DNA of 6,844 nucleotides from CF-161 sp035259145 (GCA_035259145.1 DATFWQ010000031.1:1-6844), one strand, 5' to 3'; positions 1-6,507 are shown, counted from the stretch's first letter. The notes: a model not told the origin generated them from the letters alone. Made by a program: numbers and translations.

Positions 1-738
1 AAACCGCCGGTCTTTGAGCTGGGGGAAGTTTGCGCAAAGCCCCGGGTTGGTGGCGACAACCTCGCGCCACAACGTGATGCCATAGACGGGCTGTGAGGCC
101 AGGAACTCGTACGCCATGTCCTCGTCCTGCCGTAAAAGTGGGAAGCACTGCGAGCGCTCCAGGATCAGGTTGGCGGTCATGAACCGTGGTGCCAGCGGGC
201 GCCTGGTGTGGGTGTCCACCGGCTTGCTCCTGTGTCGCAGCGCGTGCACCAGGCCCAGAAGGTTGACCGCCACGTACGCCAGGTGCCGGTGGCCGTCCTC
301 GACGATCAGATTCAGATCGACGTCGTCCGTGAGGAGGTAGCCACCGGAGGCCAGGGAGCCGGCGATGGAGACGCTGAGGACGTAGGGGCTCAGCTGGACC
401 AGCCTCTTTACGAAACGCGTTGCCATCACGAGGCAGCGGGCCACGTTCGCCTCATGCGCCTCAGCCCTGCGCAGGATCGCCGGACCAGCGCCGGCCATCG
501 CCGGCGTGAGCACAAGGCCGTGCCGCACCTCGAGCCCCGGGCTGCCGCCGACTGAAGCGAGTACGGCGTCCTTCGATACCGCTCCACCCAGACACAGCTC
601 ACCCAGCCGGGCCGGGGTCACCGCGTAGCCACGGCGCTCCAGGATCGCGGCCGTGCGCTCCAGCCGGTCGATGGGCGAACCACGCGCCGCCCCCGGAGTC
701 GATGAGAGCAAGGGCCGCCTCGCCCCTACGGGCGCCAC
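1..738 (-). CDS. Nucleotidyltransferase-fold protein, partial (C-terminus beyond window)
   Basis: This frame stays open for 246 codons down to base 1, so the C-terminus lies outside the window. The core is AGSLASGGYLLTDDVDL (about residues 126-142), the Pol-beta-type nucleotidyltransferase signature: a GS pair (127-128) followed by DxD (D139, D141), which normally binds the divalent metal. The flanks fit a recurring family of uncharacterised nucleotidyltransferase-domain proteins: an N-terminal winged-helix-like stretch (about 22-80), a helix before the GS motif, and downstream TANLILE and QPVYG segments matching that family's layout. The substrate is unknown. It follows the phosphoesterase stop by 21 nt in the same frame, so co-transcription is likely. 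The GTG at 738 is the longest start but lacks a clear ribosome site. A TTG at 711 preceded by GGGGCGAGG is a credible alternative. I am confident the gene is real, fairly confident of the fold, and not of the start. Confidence 0.75.
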   Translation of the reverse strand, partial: MAPVGARRPLLSSTPGAARGSPIDRLERTAAILERRGYAVTPARLGELCLGGAVSKDAVLASVGGSPGLEVRHGLVLTPAMAGAGPAILRRAEAHEANVARCLVMATRFVKRLVQLSPYVLSVSIAGSLASGGYLLTDDVDLNLIVEDGHRHLAYVAVNLLGLVHALRHRSKPVDTHTRRPLAPRFMTANLILERSQCFPLLRQDEDMAYEFLASQPVYGITLWREVVATNPGLCANFPQLKDRRF

Positions 739-759
739 TGCCGGGGATACCCGGTTCGG

Positions 760-2175
760 TTACGTCTGATCACGTCGAAATCGCCTTCGCAGAACGATCG
801 CACCGGCTCCCAGGGCCGCCGCGCCCGCGGTCCCGATGCCCACGGTCAGCCCAACGATGAGGCCCTGGTGGCCCGACTCGTTCGCCGCCGGGGGCGCAGT
901 TCGGTCCGGCAGAGGCAACGCCAGCAGGTCGGCGGCCCAATCGGGTGGAGCTTCGCAGCTCGTGACCGGCCCGAGCGGCGGGAACGTGATCGGGCTGGAC
1001 GTCGGGTGGCTGAAGTCGAAACAGTCGCTGAGAGGGTCGGCTGCCGCGTCCCGCTCGGTGAGCGGCTCCAGACCGAAGGTACGCTCGACCAGCGCCATCA
1101 CCGAGGCGTGGTCGTAGGTGGCGTGGCTGACGTGTCCAGGCTTTGCGTAGGGCGACACCACTGTACACGGCACCCGAAACCCGTAGCCAGGAGGCGGCGT
1201 CACGTGGTCGTAGAAGCCGCCGCTCTCGTCATAGTTCAGAATGACCGCGCTCTGTCGCCAACCGGGCCCGGCGGCCACCGCGTGGACTGCGAGATCTGCG
1301 AAGCGCTGGCCCCACTGGGGCGGGGTTGGAGGGTGCTCAGTCAGTGGGTCTTGAGGGACCACCCACGACACCGGGGGAAGCCGGCCGCGGGCGGCATCCG
1401 CCAGGAACTCATTGAACGACCGGTTGGCGCGCGCATCCGAGGCCCGCTCGGGGTAGAACGCGACAGGGTTGTAGCCACCGGTGTCGGGCACCCTTGCCAG
1501 GTAGCAGGCCCAATCCAGACCGGCCGCGTCCAGCCGGTCCACGAGGTTGGGGCGGGGCAGGAGCGCAGCGTCGATGCGACGAGGATTATCTCTGAACGCT
1601 GCTGCGGACCCCGCGATGCTGAACAGCCGGTTGGAGAACGTCGGGCTCAGTACCGACGCGAAGTAGTTGTCACAAAGGGTGAAGCGGCGGGCCAGCGCCC
1701 ACGCAGATGGGATCTGCTTCTCCGTGAACACGGACAGGGCTGAGCCCTCGAAGGGCGTCCCAGAGGCAAGGGATTGTAAGGCGGCTGCGTTGTGAGGCGG
1801 GTCGCTGAGGCAGTCCACGGCAGCGGGAGTCACGCGGGCGTCCAGGGGAAGGCCGTCAGCACCCGGGAAGTGGCCAAAGTAGTGGTCGAAGGAGCGGTTT
1901 TCGCGCATCAGCAGGATCAGGTGGCGCAATGGAGTGTCCGCCGCCCGTGCGATGTTGACGGCAGGAAAGGTCATCGCCACGCCCGCGACCGCCGCAACTT
2001 TGAGAAACCGCCTGCGCGAAAGACGATCAGTCGTAGGCCGAGGTCTACCCGGCCGGGTCACCGCCGGCCGAGTCTGGGCGACTGCATCACCCGTAATAGG
2101 CGCCTGTCCCTTGCGCCTGCCCACGATCGGTGCGTCTACTGATCTGTTCCTCTCGGAGTGGGGCTGCCACGCCAT
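760..2175 (-). CDS. Tat-exported phosphoesterase (phospholipase C / acid phosphatase family), membrane-anchored
   Basis: This 471-residue protein belongs to the phosphoesterase family that includes bacterial phospholipases C and acid phosphatase AcpA, which hydrolyse phosphate esters outside the membrane. A twin-arginine signal, SRRRFLK (53-59), precedes a hydrophobic stretch and a likely cleavage site after ARA (78). Family motifs follow in order: ENRSFDHYFG (92-101, metal ligands), SPTFSNRLF (177-185, where the family's Thr/Ser nucleophile lies), PQDPLTEHP (274-282), DESGGFYDH (316-324, metal ligands) and TYDHASVMALVE (353-364). A Pro/Ala-rich linker leads to a hydrophobic segment (about 438-462) and a basic tail RRRFRR, so the mature enzyme is probably tethered with its active site outside. 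There is no LPXTG sortase motif, and the extra C-terminal domains of classical PLCs are absent. The ATG at 2175 has GGAG 6 nt upstream, although it gives a long 52-residue n-region. The substrate cannot be read from sequence. Confidence 0.93.
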   Translation of the reverse strand: MAWQPHSERNRSVDAPIVGRRKGQAPITGDAVAQTRPAVTRPGRPRPTTDRLSRRRFLKVAAVAGVAMTFPAVNIARAADTPLRHLILLMRENRSFDHYFGHFPGADGLPLDARVTPAAVDCLSDPPHNAAALQSLASGTPFEGSALSVFTEKQIPSAWALARRFTLCDNYFASVLSPTFSNRLFSIAGSAAAFRDNPRRIDAALLPRPNLVDRLDAAGLDWACYLARVPDTGGYNPVAFYPERASDARANRSFNEFLADAARGRLPPVSWVVPQDPLTEHPPTPPQWGQRFADLAVHAVAAGPGWRQSAVILNYDESGGFYDHVTPPPGYGFRVPCTVVSPYAKPGHVSHATYDHASVMALVERTFGLEPLTERDAAADPLSDCFDFSHPTSSPITFPPLGPVTSCEAPPDWAADLLALPLPDRTAPPAANESGHQGLIVGLTVGIGTAGAAALGAGAIVLRRRFRRDQT

Positions 2176-2203
2176 CGTCCTCTCCGCCCCTTACCCCTCC
2201 ATG

Positions 2204-2233
2204 GGCCGGGCCTCACTTTGTGAGCGCCCGGCC
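2204..2233 (-). terminator. Strong intercistronic hairpin between thiolase and phosphoesterase
   Basis: GGCCGGGC/CTCAC pairs with GTGAG/CGCCCGGCC to form a 13-bp stem with one bulged base (2225) and a 3-nt loop (2217-2219). It begins 4 nt after the thiolase stop on the minus strand. No U-tract follows, so it may be a weak or partial terminator, a 3'-end stabiliser or a processing site rather than a full stop. The phosphoesterase ribosome site lies 18 nt further on and is not within the stem. Confidence 0.55.
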
Positions 2234-2237
2234 TTGA

Positions 2238-3491
2238 TCATCCAGCTCCGCTATGGTTGGCGGCGCCCAGGTGGCGCCTTCTGGCTGCATCGACCTTCAA
2301 GACGATCGCCGCACCACTGTCACCGGCCGCGCACCCGGTAAACAGCCCGTAGCCGCCGCCCCGATCGACCAGCTCCTCGATCAGCTCGATGACCAGGCGC
2401 ATGCCGGTCGGGCCCTGCGGGTGCCCGTAGATTAACGACGAGCCGTGGTTGTTGAACGCGTCCAGCGCGACGTCGAACGAGCGCGAGAAGTAGATGTCGT
2501 TGACGGCGAAGGGGTTGTGGGTCTTGATCACCGTCACGTCGTAGATGCGCAGCCCTGCGTCGTCCAGGGCCTTGCGCGCCGCGGGCACGGGCGCCATCGG
2601 CATGTGGGCGGGCTTGGCTCGGGACTGGCCATAGCTGATCACCTGGATCTCGATGCCCGAGTCGCGGCTGATGTCAAGTGCGCGTTCGCGCCCCGCCAGG
2701 ATCATGGCGCAGTTGCCGTCAGCCGGGTGGGTCTGGCTGCCGTAGGTGACGCTGCCACCCTCCTGCACCGGCTTCAGCCGGGCCAGGCCCTCTGCGGTTG
2801 TTGGGGTGATGCCCTCGTCGTCGTCGACGGTGGCGATCACCTTGCGCCCGGAGGGGTCGCGGACATCGAGCGGGCTGACCATGTATCGCCGGTGGAAGCC
2901 GCCTCCGTTCCGGCGGTCGGTGACGTACTGCTCGTAGCGGATCAGCGTTACCTCGTCCTGCTCCTCCCGGCTGATCCCCTGCTCGGTGGCCACGTTTTCG
3001 GCCGTGACGGTCGGCGATGCGCCCGCATAGGGGTCGCGCTGGAAGTTGTCCCAGACCCAATCCTCGGTCGTGCCGCCGCCCCCGGGGCCGCTCGCGTCCG
3101 GGTAGTAGATGTGGGGACCGTTGCTCGTGCGGTCGGCCGTGATGCCGAGAATGCATCGCCGGCCGCCGTCGGCGTCGACCTCACCGGCCGCCTGGGCGAT
3201 GAGCCGGGCGGACGTTGCACAGGCCTGCATGATCGTCGGCCCCGAGATGTCGGGGTTGCCGATCGTCCCGGCCACCCATGGCGCGGCGTAGAAGCTGTGC
3301 TGCGAGGGCACGGTCATCCCGTAGAAGAGAGAGTCGAAGGTGGTAGCCTCGATCCCGCGCTCGTCGAGAGCCCGGCTCGCGACCTCGGCCGACAGCCTCA
3401 CGGGGTGGGACTGGGCGAGGCTTCCCTGCCAGCGGACGAACGGCGTCGACCAGTAGCCGCCGTACGGGACGAAGGCCTTTTCGAATCTCAC
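2238..3491 (-). CDS. Thiolase-family protein (acetyl-CoA acetyltransferase-like)
   Basis: This 417-residue protein has thiolase length and layout and would make or cleave a C-C bond on an acyl-CoA thioester in the cytoplasm. The candidate nucleophile is Cys91 in MQACATSAR. TAENVATEQGISREEQDE (163-180) is a typical thiolase helix. The C-terminal half carries THNPFAVND (324-332, at the usual NEAFA position), NNHGSSLIYGHPQG (347-360, catalytic His357) and GLFTGCAAGDSGAA (382-395, second cysteine Cys387). The cysteine-histidine-cysteine set is therefore intact, but the NPFAVND and GHPQG variants suggest a divergent subfamily, perhaps with an unusual or larger substrate. I chose GTG at 3491 because GGAGGA lies 6 nt upstream and the thiolase-like sequence starts there. 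The frame stays open far upstream only as an antisense shadow of other genes. It heads a likely operon with the phosphoesterase 62 nt downstream. Confidence 0.93.
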   Translation of the reverse strand: MRFEKAFVPYGGYWSTPFVRWQGSLAQSHPVRLSAEVASRALDERGIEATTFDSLFYGMTVPSQHSFYAAPWVAGTIGNPDISGPTIMQACATSARLIAQAAGEVDADGGRRCILGITADRTSNGPHIYYPDASGPGGGGTTEDWVWDNFQRDPYAGASPTVTAENVATEQGISREEQDEVTLIRYEQYVTDRRNGGGFHRRYMVSPLDVRDPSGRKVIATVDDDEGITPTTAEGLARLKPVQEGGSVTYGSQTHPADGNCAMILAGRERALDISRDSGIEIQVISYGQSRAKPAHMPMAPVPAARKALDDAGLRIYDVTVIKTHNPFAVNDIYFSRSFDVALDAFNNHGSSLIYGHPQGPTGMRLVIELIEELVDRGGGYGLFTGCAAGDSGAAIVLKVDAARRRHLGAANHSGAG

Positions 3492-3497
3492 GTCACT

Positions 3498-3503
3498 TCC
3501 TCC
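3498..3503 (-). promoter_or_regulatory. Ribosome binding site fixing the thiolase GTG start
   Basis: GGAGGA on the minus strand lies 6 nt before the GTG at 3491. It is the strongest Shine-Dalgarno sequence in the window and decides the start in a frame that is otherwise open for another 819 nt upstream. Confidence 0.8.
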
Positions 3504-3528
3504 GGGGTGGCAGGGGGTTTCGACGGCG

Positions 3529-3534
3529 ATGCTA
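3529..3534 (-). promoter_or_regulatory. Candidate -10 box for the thiolase operon
   Basis: TAGCAT on the minus strand matches TANNNT and would place a transcription start about 30 nt before the GTG, leaving room for the GGAGGA site. I see no convincing -35 hexamer at 16-18 nt spacing. It overlaps the divergent promoter region of the membrane-protein gene, so the two could compete for polymerase. Confidence 0.35.
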
Positions 3535-3553
3535 GCACCGAGCGCGTCGCGCA

Positions 3554-3559
3554 GTACCC
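3554..3559 (+). promoter_or_regulatory. Candidate -10 box for a leaderless transcript of the membrane-protein gene
   Basis: TACCCT ends 7 nt before the ATG at 3567 and there is no Shine-Dalgarno sequence. In actinobacteria a TANNNT box at this distance typically gives transcripts that begin at the start codon. No clear -35 element is visible. Confidence 0.4.
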
Positions 3560-3566
3560 TGAACCG

Positions 3567-4046
3567 ATGAGCTGGTGGATCTGGTCGCCGCTGGATCATG
3601 CCCGCTGGACCACCGTGCTGGTGGCGATGGCCATCCTGGTCATCACCACCTTGAAGACTCGGCAACCGCACCGGGCCTTGATCGCGACGGTGGCCTGGCT
3701 GGCGGCTTACGAGATCGTCTGGCAGGCCTTCGATGTGCTGATGCATCCCGCCACGAGCCCGACGACCCTCGAGCGTTATCTGTGGTTCGTGGCGGCGCTG
3801 ATCGCGTGGCCGATGCTGGCTCACGCGATCGGGATCCGACCCAATGCCGCCCTGGTCGCGATCACCGCAGGAACCTTCGCCCTCTGGCTGGCGACAGGGT
3901 TCGACTACAACTGGTACGGGCAACCCAAGTCGCTGCAGGTCGGGCCCGAAGTGCTGAACGTCCTCAGCAAGACCGCTCTGGCGGGCGCCTACCTGCTGGG
4001 TGCGATCCGGCCCGAGATCGGGTACCGAACAAGAATCCCTGTCTGA
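3567..4046 (+). CDS. Small multi-spanning membrane protein of unknown function
   Basis: The product is a 159-residue, strongly hydrophobic protein that I do not recognise. An aromatic N-terminus (MSWWIW) precedes four probable transmembrane segments at about residues 14-29, 36-58, 71-89 and 94-111, with a possible fifth at 128-147 after the hydrophilic loop GFDYNWYGQPKS. It has no signal peptide, charged catalytic motif or known transporter signature. Conserved-looking acidic and aromatic residues (E49, D56, D113) might be functional. The ATG at 3567 is chosen because the hydrophobic sequence starts there and a TANNNT box sits 7 nt upstream. The same frame is open far upstream but runs antisense to the thiolase. 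It diverges from the thiolase and its 3' end overlaps the convergent hydrolase by 58 bp. The hydrophobic segmentation in one frame argues for a real gene. Confidence 0.75.
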   Translation: MSWWIWSPLDHARWTTVLVAMAILVITTLKTRQPHRALIATVAWLAAYEIVWQAFDVLMHPATSPTTLERYLWFVAALIAWPMLAHAIGIRPNAALVAITAGTFALWLATGFDYNWYGQPKSLQVGPEVLNVLSKTALAGAYLLGAIRPEIGYRTRIPV

Positions 4047-4861
4047 CCGGGGAGGCCCGCTTCCTCTTGCTGCAGCCAGGTGATCCGGGCTCGTTCCAGG
4101 GCCAGCCGGGCCTCGCGCTCGGCAAACGGCGCCCGCGCGAGCCCCATCTGCGGCGCCAGCTCGCCGCGCGCCACCTGCCGGCAGAGCTCGGCCATCGCCT
4201 GCAATTCCTCCCGCTGGCGGCGGACGAACGTGTGGTCGATCACATCGCCGTGGCCAGGGACCACGGTGGCCGGCGCGATCGCCAGGAGCCGGTCGACCGT
4301 CGCCGGCCACTCCAGCGGCCAGGAGTCCGCGTACGAGGGTGGGGCACCTTCTTCGACCAGGTCACCGGCGAATACGACGCCCGCGTCCGGGACGAGCACG
4401 ACCAGATCGTTGTCGGTGTGCCCGCGCCCGAGGTAGCGGAGCTCGACCTTGCGCCCGCCGACCGACAGGGTCGCCCGCTCGTTCACGAGGTTGTCGGGCG
4501 GGACGATCTCCACCTGGGCGAGGTCGTCAGCCAGCTCCGGCAGGCCGGCCATCATGTTCGCCCGCTGCTCTTCGCCCAGGGTGCGAAGATCGTCTGCGCA
4601 GCGCTCGTGCCCCCAGATTGCCGCCCCGCGAAACAGCTCGTTGCCAAAGCAGTGGTCAAAATGGGCGTGCGTATTGACGACCTGGCGCCAGGGAAGGGGG
4701 CTGAGCAGGCGCAGATCACGCCGCAGCTCCTCGGCTTGGGCCCGCCAGCCGCGCGTGTCGATCACCAGCACCTGATCGTCCCCGACCACCGCCCCGACGT
4801 TGAGATCGAACGAGTTGTACCGGTGCCTGTAGACGCGGTCGCCCACCTCCTGCCATGGCAT
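3989..4861 (-). CDS. Metallo-beta-lactamase-fold hydrolase
   Basis: This 290-residue cytoplasmic protein has a complete metallo-beta-lactamase metal site: THAHFDH (64-70; H65, H67, D69, H70), GRGHTD (145-150; H148), AGDLVE (165-170; D167) and VPGHGD (201-206; H204). These residues normally bind two zinc ions, or sometimes iron, and activate water for hydrolysis. The substrate is open: family members act on thioesters, lactones, beta-lactams and other esters. There is no signal peptide, so a periplasmic beta-lactamase role is unlikely. After H204 there is a helical C-terminal region (about 210-265). The ATG at 4861 fits because the fold starts directly (MPWQEVGDRVYR). No Shine-Dalgarno precedes it, but TACGAT lies 6 nt upstream, suggesting a leaderless message. 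The frame is open to 5101, but that extension lies antisense to the next gene and shows no domain. It diverges from the DUF5655-like gene. Confidence 0.92.
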   Translation of the reverse strand: MPWQEVGDRVYRHRYNSFDLNVGAVVGDDQVLVIDTRGWRAQAEELRRDLRLLSPLPWRQVVNTHAHFDHCFGNELFRGAAIWGHERCADDLRTLGEEQRANMMAGLPELADDLAQVEIVPPDNLVNERATLSVGGRKVELRYLGRGHTDNDLVVLVPDAGVVFAGDLVEEGAPPSYADSWPLEWPATVDRLLAIAPATVVPGHGDVIDHTFVRRQREELQAMAELCRQVARGELAPQMGLARAPFAEREARLALERARITWLQQEEAGLPGQTGILVRYPISGRIAPSR

Positions 4862-4867
4862 CGTGCG

Positions 4868-4873
4868 ATCGTA
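4868..4873 (-). promoter_or_regulatory. Candidate -10 box for leaderless transcription of the metallo-hydrolase gene
   Basis: TACGAT on the minus strand ends 6 nt before the ATG at 4861, with no Shine-Dalgarno sequence between. This is the second start in the window with this spacing. The box lies inside the imperfect palindrome GTGCGATCGTAC (4864-4873 and flank), which might be an operator. Confidence 0.4.
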
Positions 4874-4893
4874 CCCGGACAACGCGCCGTCGC

Positions 4894-4899
4894 TATCCT
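4894..4899 (+). promoter_or_regulatory. Weak candidate -10 box for the DUF5655/LLM gene pair
   Basis: TATCCT matches TANNNT and lies in the divergent gap, about 85 nt before the ATG at 4984. No -35 element is apparent. The implied leader contains a small inverted repeat, CCGGCC/GGCCGG (4918-4934, 5-nt loop). Confidence 0.25.
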
Positions 4900-4983
4900 C
4901 GTGACCGTCGGGAGCGGCCGGCCGCGAAGGCCGGCTCTGGACGGATGTTCGACGATGGAGGCCTGCAGCCATTGGAGTCGGCG

Positions 4984-5460
4984 ATGTGGGAGTGCCCCCG
5001 CTGCCAGCGCTGGTTCGCAAACCGCAACCAGTCCCACGCCTGCGGCACCTTCGAGCTTGAGCCTCACTTCGCCGGCTGTGACCCCAACGTTCGCCTGGCA
5101 TTCGAGCGCATCGTCGGGTTGATCCGGGAGCTCGGGCCGGTCACAGTGCTGCCTGAGAAGACGCGCATCGCCTTTCAAGTTCGTATGAGCTTTGCTGCGG
5201 TCATGCCGCGCAAGCGCCGGCTCGACGGACACGTCGTTCTCGCACGTCGCTGCGAACACCCGCGCTTCACAAAGATCGAATACGTGTCTCCCAGAAACCT
5301 CGTTCATCACTTCCGGATATCCGGCCCCGCGGACGTCGACGATGAGGTGCGGGCCTGGCTCGTGGAGGCCTATGCCGTCGGCGAGCAGAGGCACCTGACC
5401 CGGCGCGCCAGGGCATCCCTTTTGGAACCCCGGACTCCGGATCAGCTCAGCACCGAGTAG
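4984..5460 (+). CDS. DUF5655-like protein with N-terminal CxxC/HxC zinc-binding motif
   Basis: The 158-residue product resembles the DUF5655 family, whose biochemical function is unknown. It begins with WECPRC and continues to NQSHAC, giving a likely zinc site from C4, C7, H18 and C20. The rest looks like the DUF5655 domain: a helix (about 36-50), then GPVTVLPEKTRIAFQVRMSF (51-70) with the family's P-x-KT-x-I-x-F pattern, and a C-terminal DVDDEVRAWLVEAYAVG (117-133). I chose the ATG at 4984 because GGAG lies 6 nt upstream and the zinc motif starts immediately. An in-frame ATG at 4945 would add 13 residues with no recognisable content. It is followed after 11 nt by the LLM oxidoreductase and is probably co-transcribed with it. 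It could be a nucleic-acid or small-ligand binding protein, but this is only an inference from the zinc motif and basic residues. Confidence 0.85.
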   Translation: MWECPRCQRWFANRNQSHACGTFELEPHFAGCDPNVRLAFERIVGLIRELGPVTVLPEKTRIAFQVRMSFAAVMPRKRRLDGHVVLARRCEHPRFTKIEYVSPRNLVHHFRISGPADVDDEVRAWLVEAYAVGEQRHLTRRARASLLEPRTPDQLSTE

Positions 5461-5471
5461 CCTGGCACCCA

Positions 5472-6497
5472 ATGAAGATCGACGGTCACCTGATCACCGA
5501 CCTTGCTTCTGTGCCCGCGCGCGTGCGCGACCTTGAGGCTCTCGGCTACGACGGCGCCATCTCGGTCGACACCAGCCACGACCCCTTCCTTCCGCTGGCA
5601 CTGGCCGCTGAGCACAGCGAACGGGTTGAGCTGCTCACTAGCGTCGCGATCGCCCTAGCACGTTCGCCGATGACGGTCGCCTACACCGCTCACGACCTGC
5701 AGGTGCTCTCGCGCGGACGCATGATCCTGGGCCTGGGCAGCCAGATCAAGCCGCACATCGAAAAGCGCTTCAGCATGACGTGGTCGGCCCCGGCGCCACG
5801 CATGAGGGAGTTCATCGTCGCACTCCGCGCCATATGGCAGGCCTGGAACACTGGTGAGCGCCTCGACTTCCGCGGCCACTTCTACCAGCATTCACTCATG
5901 ACGCCCTTCTTCAGTCCTCCGCCCAGCCCCTATGGGCCTCCGCGCGTCTACCTGGGAGCGCTCGGAGACCGCATGTGCGAGGTCTCCGGCGAGGTGTCCG
6001 ACGGCGTGCTCATCCACCCGTTCACGACGGCGAGCTACATAAGGGAGCGGCAGCTGCCGGCAGTCCAGCGCGGGCTTGCGCGCGCCGGTCGGGCTCGCGA
6101 AGACTTCGAGGTGGCAATCAGCCCATTCGTCGTGACGGGCTCTGACGAGCAGGCGATGGATGCCATGCGCCAGGCCGCCAGACTGCAGATCGCGTTCTAC
6201 GGCTCGACACCGGCGTACCGGACGGTCCTCGAGCACCACGGCTGGGGTGACGCTCAGGATGAGCTCAACGCGCTGTCCAAGCGAGGCCGCTGGACAGAGA
6301 TGGCCGATGTGATCACCGACGAGATCCTTGACGCATTCGTGGTGCAGGCTCCGTACGACGAGGTGGCCGATGCACTTGCCCACCGGTATGCAGGGCTCGC
6401 CGATCGGATGAGCTTCTTCTCTCAGTGGGGCGACGATCGCGATCGCTGGCCGGCTCTGCTTGACGCGCTCAGGGCAGGCGTTACGGCGCGAGCCTGA
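5472..6497 (+). CDS. F420-dependent LLM-class oxidoreductase (MSMEG_2256-like)
   Basis: This 341-residue luciferase-like monooxygenase family TIM-barrel protein probably uses coenzyme F420 to oxidise or reduce a small organic substrate in the cytoplasm. Visible family features are the N-terminal strand MKIDGHL, the LTSVAIALARSPM segment (55-67), the LSRGRMILGLGSQIKPHIEKR stretch (79-99, which normally lines the cofactor site), LRAIWQAWNTGERLDFRGHFY (118-138), PRVYLGAL (157-164) and GEVSDGVLIHPF (173-184). The RGR-LGLGSQ-K-HIE-RF pattern and the length fit the group named after MSMEG_2256. F420 rather than FMN is inferred from that resemblance. The ATG at 5472 lies 11 nt after the upstream stop without a Shine-Dalgarno, so translation probably depends on coupling, although TAGCCT (5458-5463) 8 nt upstream could also drive a leaderless message. 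A hairpin terminator follows the stop. Substrate unknown. Confidence 0.93.
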   Translation: MKIDGHLITDLASVPARVRDLEALGYDGAISVDTSHDPFLPLALAAEHSERVELLTSVAIALARSPMTVAYTAHDLQVLSRGRMILGLGSQIKPHIEKRFSMTWSAPAPRMREFIVALRAIWQAWNTGERLDFRGHFYQHSLMTPFFSPPPSPYGPPRVYLGALGDRMCEVSGEVSDGVLIHPFTTASYIRERQLPAVQRGLARAGRAREDFEVAISPFVVTGSDEQAMDAMRQAARLQIAFYGSTPAYRTVLEHHGWGDAQDELNALSKRGRWTEMADVITDEILDAFVVQAPYDEVADALAHRYAGLADRMSFFSQWGDDRDRWPALLDALRAGVTARA

Positions 6498-6507
6498 GGC
6501 TACCTTC

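Noticed and set aside
116..555. Two short plus-strand frames near the left edge
   Set aside because: They lie opposite the nucleotidyltransferase-fold gene and have shadow-like composition.
868..1743. 291-codon plus-strand frame
   Set aside because: It is antisense to the phosphoesterase, whose motifs are all intact, and is Arg-rich with no recognisable fold.
2445..3566. Long plus-strand frame running into the membrane-protein gene
   Set aside because: It is antisense to the thiolase and rich in Val/Asp/Arg, as expected from GC-rich complement codons. The hydrophobic protein begins only at 3567.
3492..4310. Upstream extension of the thiolase frame, giving a product of 690 residues
   Set aside because: The extra 273 residues are low-complexity Arg/Gly/Pro sequence lying antisense to the membrane-protein gene and in another frame of the hydrolase. 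A strong ribosome site at 3498-3503 fixes the GTG start.
4851..4860. Perfect 10-bp palindrome TGCCATGGCA at the hydrolase start
   Set aside because: It is mostly explained by the encoded MPWQ codons and is too short to claim as an operator without conservation.
4862..5101. N-terminal extension of the metallo-hydrolase
   Set aside because: It runs antisense to the DUF5655-like gene and carries no domain. The ATG at 4861 starts right at the fold and has a TANNNT box 6 nt upstream.
3575..5122. 515-codon plus-strand frame
   Set aside because: It overlaps the membrane protein in another frame and lies antisense to the whole metallo-hydrolase, which has complete catalytic motifs. The translation shows no domain.
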